64,000 nt of DNA from Prorocentrum cordatum (lineage: Eukaryota > Sar > Dinophyceae > Prorocentrales > Prorocentraceae): contig CAUYUJ010012570.1 in NCBI GenBank assembly GCA_963575745.1, positions 303,198 to 367,197 on the forward strand. Reading direction: 5' to 3'. Every line of letters begins with the position of its first letter. The first letter of the stretch is position 1. The notes beneath the pieces were generated by a model. The model saw only the letters and a program-made list of their open reading frames with translations, was not told where the DNA came from and did no database searches. Positions 20,901-31,919 of this stretch are shown here, one piece after another. The position numbers and the translations under genes were made by a program.

Positions 20901-21924
20901 CAGCCATGGTTTAACTATGTGTATATATGTATACATATATATATATATATATATAAATGTGTTCTCGGTCGGCATGCTTTCATATTGGAAAGTTGCGGCG
21001 CGGTAGGTATACTTTTTGGGTTCGTGCTCTTGCGCGCCATGCACTTGTCTAACACGCTTGCCATTCGATCGCATATGGCTCACGTGTGGACATATCAAAA
21101 CACGCTACGTGTCAAACATCCCATGAGATCTTGGGCATGGGTCGCCGAGTTGTTGTGTGTTCACAATCCTACACTGTGTCCGCTGGTCTTGTGGTTTTGG
21201 CTTTGGGGATTGCGGGGGCCGCGCGTGTTGCGCAGGTGCGTGCGCGTACGCCAAAGGGGTCGCGGAGGACCCCCCAGCCCGAAAGCGCTGCAAGATGCTC
21301 CGAAGACACGAGGGGCCCAACATAGCCGTGGGCCCCATGATGCCCCAAAAGGGTCCTGAGACACCTCGTCGGCAGCAGTGGCACAACTAATTGCGAGCGG
21401 CACGAGCTGCAGCAAGTAGATTCACGGTGGCTCTGGTTCGCTTGCGATGGCCCTAGGATGGGATCGTGCAAGCGACACCTGGAATTCTCCTGGAGAGAGC
21501 TTCTCGCCAGTTGGGCCAGCGAGTTCCGAATTGCCTGCTACGCTTGCAGCATGTGCTGCGTCGCGCCTGAATCGCGGCCCTCTCGCGATCGGAGTTTGCA
21601 GGCTTTGCTCGCGGAGGCAGCCGAGGGAACTGTTCGAAGTTCGTGGGAAGTCAGGTCGGTATCTTCTGGGCCCTTCTGCCCCTGACAATCCATGTTGTGG
21701 CCTGGGACGTCGCCGAAGGCAACCGGACTGGCGCCACCACTAAACATTTAAACAGTTTTTGTCCCAACCATCTTGTGGTGTTGGGTCCTCGTTTTGAACA
21801 GACAGCGCCCGCGTCCATCCTTCCTCCCGCTGCCCCCCCTCCCTCTCCCCATCATCAGCATCACCGTCGCCATCATCATCGTCATCACCATCATCACCAT
21901 CATCATCAGTTCGGCACACCCCTC
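20901..21924. other. No gene seen
   Basis: Contains an (AT)n stretch at about 20930-20955, a degenerate GGGCCCC-type repeat near 21230-21360 and a short CAT-rich tract at about 21855-21910. Confidence 0.5.
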
Positions 21925-23065
21925 ACACGGTTCGTGGCCCCATAGGGAGCTCCACCGAAGGCCCCAATGGCTGCGTCCTCATGCGCCACCGCCACCCAAT
22001 TCGACACACCCTTCACACGGTTCGTGGCCCCATAGGGAGCACCACTGAACGCCCCAGTGGTTGCGTCCTCATGCGCCACCGCCACCCATTAAGGGACACC
22101 TCTCACACGGTTCGTGGCCCCATAGGGAGCTCCACCGACAGCTCCAGTGGCAGAGTCCGCATGCTTCACCGCCACCCAGGGCAGCGTTTCGTGGCCCCAT
22201 ATGAAGCTCCACCGAAGGCTCCAGTGGCACGGCCCGCATGCGTCACCACCACCCAGGACAGCGTTTCGTGGCCCCACAGGGAGCACCACCTATGGTTCCA
22301 GTGGCAGGGTCCGCATGCGTCACTGCCACTCAGGACAGCGCTTCGTGGCCTCATAGGGAGCTCCACCGAAGGTTCCAGTGGCGCAGGCCGCATGCGTCAC
22401 CGCCACCCAGGACAGCGCTTCGTGGCCCCATAGGGAGCTCAATTGGAGGCTCCAGCGGCAGGGTCCGCATGCGTCACCGCCACACAGGACAGCGTTTCGT
22501 CGCCCCATAGGGAGCTCCACGGAAGGCTCTAGTGGCCAGGGCCGCATGCGTCACCACCACCCAGGATAGCGTTTTGTGGCCCCGTAGGGAGCACCACCGA
22601 TGGCTCCAGTGGCAGGGTCCGCATGCGTCGACGCAACCCGGGACAGCGTTTCGTGGCCCCATAGGGAGCTTCACCGAAGGCTCCAGTGGCAGGGTCCGCA
22701 CGCGTCACCGCCACCCAGGACAGCGCTCCGTGGCCTTATAGGGAGCTCCACCGAAGGCTCCAGTGGCAGGGTCCGCATGCGTCACCGCCACCCAGGACAG
22801 CCCTTCGTGGCCCCATAGGGAGCTCCACGGAAGGCTCCAGTGGCAGGGTCCGCATGCGTCGACGCAACCCAGGACAGCGTTTCGTGGCCCCATAGGGAGC
22901 TCCACCGAAGGCTCCAGTGGCACAGGCCGCATGCGTCAACGCCACCCAGGACAGCGCTTCGTGGCCCCATAGGGAGCTCCACCGAAGGTTCCAGTGGCAC
23001 GGCCGCATGCGTCAGCGCCGCGCCACCCAGGAGAGCGCTTCGTGCCCTCATAGGGAGCTCCACCG
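21925..23065 (+). repeat. 77-bp satellite array, about 15 copies
   Basis: Unit core CGTGGCCCCATAGGGAGCTC, then CCGAAGGCTCCAGTGGCAGG, GTCCGCATGCGTC and CGCCACCCAGGACAGCG. Spacing is 77 bp, clearest at 22686, 22763, 22840 and 22917. The first units (21925-22130) are more divergent. The 69-75-aa frames seen on both strands are repeat products. Confidence 0.95.
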
Positions 23066-26000
23066 AAACTGGTCCCCACAATGCGGTACTCGCAACTGCA
23101 TATGGTTGGGTCCTTCGTCAGGCTAACTGTAGGTCCAGGCCTGTTGGCGGACCCGCCCTGACTGCTAGCCGTTTTGGTTGCCGTCTGAAAGGGGACTACA
23201 ACACAGTAGGCACTTGCTGCCTCGGTCGATGTGTCACGTTGGCATGCCATCCCGGGACTACAATCAATACCTGCGGTAAGGGCGCACAATTTATCAAGAT
23301 CTCCCTTGCAATTTCACCCTCCCCCCTCTCTGGCCCATCCTCACCCGTAGGTCCCAGAGCCGTTGGCATGATGCTGGTGCACTTGTTCTCGCGTGGGCGG
23401 CCCACGGCCCATTGGCCTCTCTACTCGGGCATGCGTTCTTCTTGTTACCAACTGCAAGCGATCCGGTTGTAAATGATCGCCAGCTTGCTGGCGCCGGCCC
23501 GAGCGGAAAGGGTTGGAGGTTGATAGACCTCCTACCCTGACGCGTCGATCAGCGAATTGGCCGTTTTCGGTTCGCGAGAGGGCGTCGCGGCCGTCATGTT
23601 TGCGGGTCCAGGTCCGTCGGTTTCGGTCCCAGGCTGTTTTTATTTTTATTTGTTTTTTTAAAGGGAGGGTTACTATAAAGGGAGGTTTGTCCGCCGCGGA
23701 TTGCTGGCGCCAGCCCGAGCGGCAAGGGGAGGCGCCCGAGCGAAAGTGACGCTAAACCTGGACCACACCGTGGCCGACGTGTGGCGCGCGGTGGCGCCAG
23801 CTGCTCGCGCGCGCGCGCTGCGGCACGCGCGCGCCCGTCGTCGAGCCCTCGCGCGGGCCGCTGCGCGGTCGCTGCCCGGGGCGTGGGGTGCCCGGTCGCC
23901 CTCGCGGGGGCTCCCGAGAGCGCCCCCCTCCCTCCCCATCGGGGCTGAACCCAAACGGTGTTTTTCGTCTTCGTTTTGTTGTCGTTTTCCCTCGTGTTGT
24001 TTTCGTTTTCCCTCTTTGTGCTTTTCGTTTTGTTTTCGTTTTCCCTCGTGTTGTCTTCAATCCGCCTTTGACGCAAAACGACATCGAAACGAGAACGGCC
24101 CACGAAATCGCCACAACACCGTTTAGGTCCATCCTTGCTCCCCCCCGTCGTTTTCGGAGTCACGTGCGCGCCGTGGGCTTAGCCTTACGGTCTGCTCAGC
24201 AGTGGTCCCCCTAGCCTTCAGAGCACCATTCGATATAGCTCCCGCGACGCGCGCGCGCAGCAGACAGCACCACAAGGCGAGCCAGCATGTATTGTACAGG
24301 GGAAGGGGCCAGTAAGTTCTGCAGATTGGTGGGTGAGGGTGGGCCAGCGACTTCGACTGGATTGGACCAGACCCAGAACAACGGCAATTGTGTCGAAGGG
24401 TTAGGTTTGTCGCTCTGGCATTTGAAAGCGAGGAGAGATCTAGCTGCAGGCTGGCCAGATACACGCACACGATGTTTAATTGCAGGCGGAGATACGAGAA
24501 CTGACAATTCAGGCACACCTATACATACGTCAAACGCATGGGACCCAGAGGCGTGGTGGAAGGCATGATTGTAAGTGGGATTCGGTAGCAGCGCTGGGCA
24601 GCTCCGAGTGCACTGCCGCAGTAAGACCACGTGACACCTCGGGTAAGCAGGTTGCTCCCAGCTCGTAGCAGAAGTAGCCAGACATTGTTCACACTTGTGG
24701 GCGATGGAACAGAGATTGAATAGGAACCTTTTCAGTCTCTCTTGATCTTGCCTTGCCTGGCGAAAGGAGACCATGTCATTCCGGAGTGGTGTTCGTCATA
24801 TGTGGCGCGAAGGAACCGAGATGAGGGTAGTAATAGCACACCTAGCGCCACAAGAGTCCATATTGATTCAATTCATCAGTGCGGAGGGCGATTCCAACGT
24901 ATATTTGTTTGTTCCAAGCAGGTGGCGGATTTGATGGGCCATGCGGCGTTCAGGGCAGCCTCCAACCACGCCTTGTCGGTAGGGTGGGAATGAAGCGCCG
25001 AGCAGAGTGCGTGGAATCTGAATGCATGGAGGCCGCATACTTCAAGTTGTTTGTATATGCCATGTTGCGTCGGTGTGTTCGCCACACTCTTTGGGGACTT
25101 GCGTGTGCGGGTGTGTCCGCGCGGATATTGATTGTAGATTGCGCACTCATGTGTCCGTACCCTTGTGCGTAGACGTTGACAAGCCCACATACGTCGGGCG
25201 GCCTTCGGGGACGCGGCCGAGGGGTACTTGAGATCCCCTAAGAATTCTCAGGAACCCTTGGAGGCAGAGGAGAAGGATAGGGGGAGTTGGAGGAACCCTT
25301 GGGGTACTTCAGATCCCCTAAGAATTCTCAGGGGTCCTTGGGGGAAGAGGAGAATAGGGATAGGGGGAGTTGGAGGAGCCCTTGGACGGCGGGTCGAGGG
25401 AGGAGGAGCAGGAGGCGTCTTCATGGTAATGTCCAGGGTAAGCCTTAACGAGCTTGGCGGGCATGGTCACCGATGAGCAGGCAGCACGGGCGAGGGAGGA
25501 GGGAGAAGCAGGGAGCGGGAGGGGGGGGCGAGGAATGGGGGAGGGAGAGGTCGTGGGAGGAAGGGCGGGAGGAGCAGGACGATGCTTGAGGGGCACGGGG
25601 GGCGAAGAGGGTCATGATGACAAGGACGGCGATGGAGAAGCGCAGGAGGACCAGAACAGACCCATGGTATTTCTGGATTGTTCCTAGATCCCAATCTGCT
25701 TCAGGCGCCTTCCTGCTTCAAGAGTCGATATGCTTTTGCTGTGTTCTGTCACTCTGTGGGAGGGCCTGAGCCCAATCTGCTTTACCCGCCATCCTACTCC
25801 TTCCTCACGGGAGGAAGAATTACACGGACCCGATTTGTGGCGTTTGCTATACGGCCCTGGGCGTTTACTGAACAGCCCTGCTCTGTCCGATTCATTCTTT
25901 GGGTGCGTGTACTAAGCGGCCTCGCTTGTCGGGGTGGTTATCATGGGTGTGGATGTTGTGCCCTCTACTGCCTACTTCGTCCGACCGACGTGTACGTCGC

Positions 26001-26164
26001 AGGCCCCTCGTCGGAAGTCCTCACCATCTTTCCACCATATGGCGGGCACCGCCACCTTGGAAGGCGAGCGCCCCAGAGGGCACATGCCATTCCAGCGAGG
26101 GATATTTCTGTGTTCAGCAGGATCTGCCTTTTGTCCGCCCAGGCGTAAGAAGTGGACACTTATA
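23066..26164. other. No confident gene; possible coding scrap near 23746
   Basis: Mostly short frames. At 23746-23800 the + strand reads KVTLNLDHTVADVWRAV, which resembles the SEP/UBX-type segment around a HTV-D motif, but nothing around it extends the similarity. CTGGCGCC(G/A)GCCCGAGCGG occurs at about 23488 and 23705. 23945-24055 is rich in TTTTCGTTTTCCCTC repeats. Confidence 0.4.
25225..25400 (+). repeat. 80-bp tandem duplication
   Basis: GATCCCCTAAGAATTCTCAG begins each unit (near 25230 and 25310), and each ends in AGGGGGAGTTGGAGGA. Confidence 0.8.
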
Positions 26165-26387
26165 TGATCAGACCCGTCGCTCGTTTTATGCTGTTCCAAT
26201 CTGCTTTAGCCTTGATCACCCCAAAAAGTTTTTCGAGCACCAAAAGAGTACCGAAGCTCTAGGGTTTTCACGTGTCGGGCCCCGAGAGACACTCGTCCGA
26301 CACTCTTTCGACACTCTTTCCACACTTTTCCGGGTGCTCGAAATTATTTCTGGGATTTGGTCTTTCAGTACGATGGGAGCAACATAA
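26165..26387 (+). repeat. Dispersed repeat, copy 2
   Basis: Partner of 14131-14352. CACGTGTCGGGCCCC and the CGACACTCTTTC units are conserved. Confidence 0.85.
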
Positions 26388-27723
26388 CGCTCGTTTAAAG
26401 TATGTGTTTTTGGATGCACAAGTCCCAATCTGCTTCAGACGCCTTTCTACGTCAAGAGTCGAGCGGTTTTCCCTGCTTGAGGGCGTGCTCAGCGCACGCC
26501 CCATGAGAAAATTGGCCTCCCGCTATCCGTTTGCTAGCAGAAGAATGTTCAGCGCATGGTCCCAGGAAAGCGTTAACCTCAAGCGACAACACGTAGTTGA
26601 GTGTTGGCCGCAGTGGTCTTCCGTCCGCGTAGTCGTTGTGGTGGTCCGGACGTCGGATCATACAGGCCGAGGTAGTCTCAATCGGGAGCTCTAGCTTGAA
26701 CAGATGCCGCGTTCCATCCATGTAGCTGTTCGTTTGGGATGAACGTACTCGGCGCTAAGGCGAGAGCCATATGTTGATAATCGTTTGCTTTCACCCACGC
26801 AACCCATCGACGCTTTTAGGGCCGTCTGCGAGAGCCACATTTTGAAAACCAATCGCCTTCCGGCTTGCAGCGGCTGGAAGCTCTGAAGACGACTGTGCGC
26901 TGCGTTAGCCCGAGAGCAACATGTTAAAACGGCCCGTCCTCAATTTTTGCAGGTCACATTCTGCAAACCTATTCTGCAAGCTGTCAGCATACAGTGTGAG
27001 GAGGTGGGGGAGCAGTAGCAGACAAGGGAGGGGGTTGCGGGGGGCGGGGGTAAGGGTTGACTGCGTATCTATGTGATGATCTGATTGGCTTTGCCTTCCT
27101 CCTTTCTATCTTGACACAGTTCGTTTTGTGTTGTTCCTTCTGGCCTTGCTTTCTCTCTATATCTCTCTCTCTCTTTCTCTTTCGCTCTCTCTCTCTCTCT
27201 CTGTTTTTCTGTCTCTCCTTGTCTGCCGCGTGCTCGTGCAAGTCAAGACCATGCAGAGCAGTGCAACGCAACACCAAGCAAAGAAAAGACAAAGCAACGC
27301 AACACCATGCAGAGCAGTGCAACGCAACGTAAAGCAACGCAACGCAATGTAAGCGCGGAAACGAAGCCAACCCTGCTGCAGGAGCTTGATTTGGAAGGAG
27401 GTCAGAGCCACATCAGGAGCATGCTTTGGAAGGGCTGAGAGCGGGAAAATGGAGCCAACGCTGCAGCGGGAGCGCCACTCTGAACGGATTGAACAAGCTC
27501 GGGCGGGAAACAACACCTATGAGTTATCAGTTTGGCGGCACCCTGTCTCTAGAAATACAATTCGCGGAAGAGGCCAGGACAGTTCACCGCCGTCCTCGTG
27601 GACGAGAGCAGGGTAGAATTCGTACTGCGAAGAGTATGGGCGCGCTCGCCGAGACGAGAGAGCCATCCGGAGAGGCCAGAGGGATGGTCCGAGAGGAGAA
27701 GCACGTAGGCAACACCAAGAGTC
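26388..27723. other. No gene seen
   Basis: Includes a CCCAATCTGCTTCAG repeat (about 25689 and 26426), three GAGAGC(C/A)A boxes (26762, 26829, 26910), a (CT)n tract at about 27150-27220 and a GCAACGCAACACCA-type repeat at about 27255-27345. Confidence 0.5.
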
Positions 27724-27867
27724 TTAAGTCGGGCCTGTCCCTCTACAGGGGGAATATTCAAAAATCAGCTTTTGATTACTCCCCATATCCTAAGATGGGG
27801 TTCTTGTTATTACTTGGACGCCTCCTACTCCTCCTTCCTCCTCCTCTTTTCTCCTCCCCTCCTGTCG

Positions 27868-28068
27868 GACATACTCAGACTTGCTCATACACAGACTTAC
27901 TCATACTCAGACTTACTCATACTCAGACCTACTCATACTCAGACTTACTCACACTCAGACATACTCATATACAGACTTACTCATACACAGACTTACTCAT
28001 ACACAGTATTAGTCATACCCAGACGTACACATACACAGACTTACTCATACACAGACTTACTCATACTC
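27868..28068 (+). repeat. 16-bp minisatellite, copy 2
   Basis: Same array and same variant order as 2048-2250. Confidence 0.9.
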
Positions 28069-28070
28069 AG

Positions 28071-28980
28071 CACCCCTAAGGGGAGCCGCCAGGGGTGGTT
28101 GCACGGGCTCGTTCGCGGCCATTTTGTGGGGATGTCTCAGGCGGTTTGCCTGTTTCTGTGCCCAACATCCTTCGCTTTCGGAGCAGATTTGGAGGATGTC
28201 TCGAGCGAGGCGCTCATTTCAGCACCCCTAAGGGGAGCCGCCAGGGGTGGTTGCACGGGCTCGTTCGCGGCCATTTTGTGGGGATGTCTCAGGCGGTTTG
28301 CCTGTTTCTGTGCCCAACATCCTTCGCTTTCGGAGCAGATTTGGAGGATGTCTCGAGCGAGGCGCTCATTTCAGCACCCCTAAGGGGAGCCGCCAGGGGT
28401 GGTTGCACGGGCTCGTTCGCGGCCATTTTGTGGGGATGTCTCAGGCGGTTTGCCTGTTTCTGTGCCCAACATCCTTCGCTTTCGGAGCAGATTTGGAGGA
28501 TGTCTCGAGCGAGGCGCTCATTTCAGCACCCCTAAGGGGAGCCGCCAGGGGTGGTTGCACGGGCTCGTTCGCGGCCATTTTGTGGGGATGTCTCAGGCGG
28601 TTTGCCTGTTTCTGTGCCCAACATCCTTCGCTTTCGGAGCAGATTTGGAGGATGTCTCGAGCGAGGCGCTCATTTCAGCACCCCTAAGGGGAGCCGCCAG
28701 GGGTGGTTGCACGGGCTCGTTCGCGGCCATTTTGTGGGGATGTCTCAGGCGGTTTGCCTGTTTCTGTGCCCAACATCCTTCGCTTTCGGAGCAGATTTGG
28801 AGGATGTCTCGAGCGAGGCGCTCATTTCAGCACCCCTAAGGGGAGCCGCCAGGGGTGGTTGCACGGGCTCGTTCGCGGCCATTTTGTGGGGATGTCTCAG
28901 GCGGTTTGCCTGTTTCTGTGCCCAACATCTTTCGCTTTCGGAGCAGATTTGGAGGATGTCTCGAGCGAGGCGCTCATTTT
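28071..28980 (+). repeat. 152-bp satellite array, six copies
   Basis: Units start at 28071, 28223, 28375, 28527, 28679 and 28831. One visible substitution (T at about 28930, in the last unit). Frames here are repeat products. Confidence 0.95.
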
Positions 28981-29874
28981 CACCCCCCAGGTGGGCCAGA
29001 TTTTGAGGATGTCTCGATCGGTTTGCTAGTTTTGGTGGCCAGGCTCGTGGGCGCAGATTCTTCTCAGGATGCCACAGGAGGCTCCAACAGGCTCCAGGAG
29101 GCTCCAGGAGACCACATGAGGTCCCAGGAGGCATCAGGAGGCCACAGAAAGACTCAAGAGGCCACAGGATGTCCCAAGAGGCTCCAGGAGGCCCCAGGAA
29201 GCTCCAGAAGGCCTCAGGAAACCACAGGAGACCCCAGGAGACAACAGGAAGCGCCAGGAGGCATCGGAAGGCAACAGGAGGCCCCGAGAGGCCCCAGGAG
29301 CAGGAGGCCTCAGAAGGCAACAGGAGTGGCTCCAATCCCATGTGTTTTACGTATGCTCCTATCGATTGGGCCTCACCTGGAGCACGATTCTTTGATGTTC
29401 TACGTATGTTTCTATAGATGGTCCTTCTCCTGTGTACACAATCCTAAATGTTTTACTCATGTTCCTATGTATTGGGCCTCTCCTGGGGCACGAGTCCTTG
29501 GTGTTTTACGCGTGTTCCTATAGATTGCCCTTCTCCTGTGGCTCTAATCCGCAATGTTTTATGTACGTCTGTTGCTATAGATTGCGCCTCCCCTGGGGCA
29601 CGAAACCTTCCTAGGAGGTCCCAGGAGGTCCCAAGAGGCTCCTGGAGACCCCAGGAAGCCCCAGTAGGTTTCAGGAGGCCCCAGGAGGCCCCAGGCTCAT
29701 GCACAGAGACGCGCTCGTACTACTGAGGCTCATTCACACTCCAATTCATTCGCAGTTAGATTGATGTCCAGACCGTCACAACTGAAGCCCGTTAATATTC
29801 GAAAGCTCTTGCGCCTAGACATTCACGGCGGACAGGTCCATGCGAGTAGATGCACATATGGGGAGCTCCACGCA

Positions 29875-29910
<36 letters not shown>

Positions 29911-29963
29911 ATATTTTGCATTTTTCAATCAAAATCCCCCTGTAGGGGGAGAGGCCCGACTAA

Positions 29964-30868
29964 ACACAAGTCCGCAGTGCGAAAAGCCGTGGATGGGAGG
30001 AGCGCGGCCACGTCTCAGACGTCGTCGTTGGGAGGGCCTTCGCAGTCAGCAGGTGCAGACAGGAGAGAGGCGACGAGGGAGGAGGAGGGGACGAGGAGGC
30101 TGGGGGAGGCAGGGCCATCGCCTTCCAAGCCCTGCCCCAGTGCAGCTCTGTGCCTGCTGGTGCAGCTCATTCGTGCTCGGCAGGAGCCGACAGTAGAGTG
30201 CTCTGCTTGCGAGCTGGCGGGGGTGCACGGCAACGGGGGCCTCCTGAAACAGGAATTTGACGGGGTACTCCACAAAGGGCCTGGCCTGCGGGGAACCGAG
30301 ACATCGATGTTTCGCCTTCGGCGGAAGGCCAGTGGAAACCAGTGGAAGTAAAGCACGGCCGACGTGCCCAGGGCAGGTATCCGAGGCTGTGCAGATGGAG
30401 GAGCAAGGGAGTGTCCTCGTTGCCCCTCCCAGGCCCCCCGCGTTTGGTCGGATTACCTGGACAGTGGCCCTCACCTCTCGCAGAACAGGAATTTGTGAAG
30501 CTGAGCGCACCAGGGTTTGGGCTCGACTCTTTCGCCCGGGAGGAACATAATGAGCTGGGAGAAGAGGGGGGGGAGGAGGAGTGGGGGAGGAGGATTCGGA
30601 GGAGAAGCGGAATGAGGATTGTTTTGCAGAAGGGGCTCCGTCCACCACCGTTTTGCGGTGTTCGGGGGCAGTCTTCCAGAGCTCAGGAGAGTCACCAATG
30701 ATTACTGCTCGGGAGCGAAGACTGCCCCCCCGGGAGGCGGAGGAGCCGAGCCTTCTGAGGCCCACGGATTACGATAACCAATCCGCCGGGAGTGCTGGGA
30801 CAGGCCGGCTTCCCTCCGAAGCAGCTCACCGATCCCGCGGCCACGCTCCAGGCCACGCTCCCCCCGAG
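29964..30868. other. No gene seen
   Basis: Overlapping frames on both strands (for example about 240 codons at 30046-30765 minus), but no domain I recognise. Confidence 0.4.
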
Positions 30869-31158
30869 GAGGAGGAGGAGTAGGAGGAGGAGGAGGAGGA
30901 GGAGGAGGAGGAGGAGGAGGAGGAGGAGGAGGAGGAGGAGGAGGAGGAGGAGGAGGAGGAGGAGGAGGAGGAGGAGGAGGAGGAGGAGGAGAGAGGAGGG
31001 GGAGGGAGGAGAAGGAGGAGGGAGGAGGAGGAGGAGAAGAGGGAGGAGGAGAAGGAGGAGAGGAGTGGAGGAATAGGAGAGGATGAGGAGGATGAATAGG
31101 AGGAGGAGAGGAGGAGGATGAGGAGGAGGAGGAGGGAGGAGGAGAGGATGAGAGGAGG
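30869..31158 (+). repeat. (GGA)n tract
   Basis: About 290 bp of GGA/GAG repeats, a pure purine strand able to form a mirror-repeat triplex. Confidence 0.95.
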
Positions 31159-31355
31159 GAGGGGAGAGGAGGCAGACGAGCGGGGGTAGAGAGGGGCACC
31201 CCTGCAGAGGCAGGGTTCGCCTCTCGCTTGGGTTGGCCGCGCAGCGGGCGCGGGGGTAGAGAGGGGCTTACCCCTGCAGAGGCACGCTGGCGCGGCGCGA
31301 CGAAGGGATCGCGCATTTTGACGCGGCGCACAGGGATTCATCGGTCTGAGCGCGG

Positions 31356-31919
31356 GGCAAAAAGGAGGAGGAGGAGGAGGGAGGAGAGGAGGAGGAGGAG
31401 GAGGAGGAGGAAGAGGAGGAGGAGGGAGGAGGAGGAGGAGGAGGGGGGAGAGAGAGGAGGAGGAGGAGGAGGAGGAGGAGGAGGAGGAGGAGGAGGAGGA
31501 GAGGAAGGAGGAGGAGGGGAGGAGGAGGAGGAGGAGGAGGGAGGGAGAGAGGAGGGGGAGGAGGGGGGGGGAGGAATAGGAGAGGAGGAGGGAATAGGAG
31601 GAGGAATAGGAATAGGAAGAGGAGGAGGAGAGGAGGAGGAGAGGAGGAGGAGGAGGAGGAGGAGTACGAGGATTACGAGGAGGAGGAAGGAGAGGAGGAG
31701 AGAGGAGAGAAGGAGTACGAGGATTACGAAGAGGAAGGAGGAGGAGGAGGAGAGGAGGAGGAGGGGGAGGAGGAGAGGAGGAGGAGGAGGAGGAGGAGGG
31801 AGGAGGAGGGTAGGAGGAGGAGGAGGAGGAGGAGGAGGAGAGAGGAGGAGGAGGAGAGAGGAGGAGGAGGAGGAGGAGGGAGGAGGAGGAGGAGGAGGAG
31901 GAGGAGGATGAGGAGGGAA
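31356..31919 (+). repeat. (GGA)n tract, interrupted
   Basis: About 560 bp of GGA repeats with short interruptions. A GGGGTAGAGAGGGGC(A/T)TACCCC-like pair lies between this and the previous tract (31185 and 31255). Confidence 0.95.

Larger units (their letters stand above)
27780..29877 (+). repeat. 2.1-kb segmental repeat, copy 2
   Basis: Same order as 1960-4198, without the 318-bp retrocopy and with one more 152-bp unit. Identity is very high outside copy-number changes. Confidence 0.9.
27724..29963 (+). mobile_element. M1-type TIR element split by the 2.1-kb repeat
   Basis: The left end TTAAGTCGGGCCTGTCC (27724) and the right end GGCCCGACTAA (to 29963) are M1 termini, but lie 2.2 kb apart. 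The interior is the segmental repeat 27780-29877 plus a T-run at 29881-29909. TTTTGAT borders the interior at 27770-27776 and 29906-29912, as if the repeat had inserted into an M1 copy. The outer flanks CAAGAGTC and CACAAGTC are only similar. Confidence 0.65.

Noticed and set aside
21925-23065. CRISPR array
   Set aside because: Units are contiguous 77-bp repeats without unique spacers, in a eukaryotic genome.
23701-24126. SEP/UBX-domain gene
   Set aside because: Only about 17 residues resemble the motif; no supporting sequence on either side.
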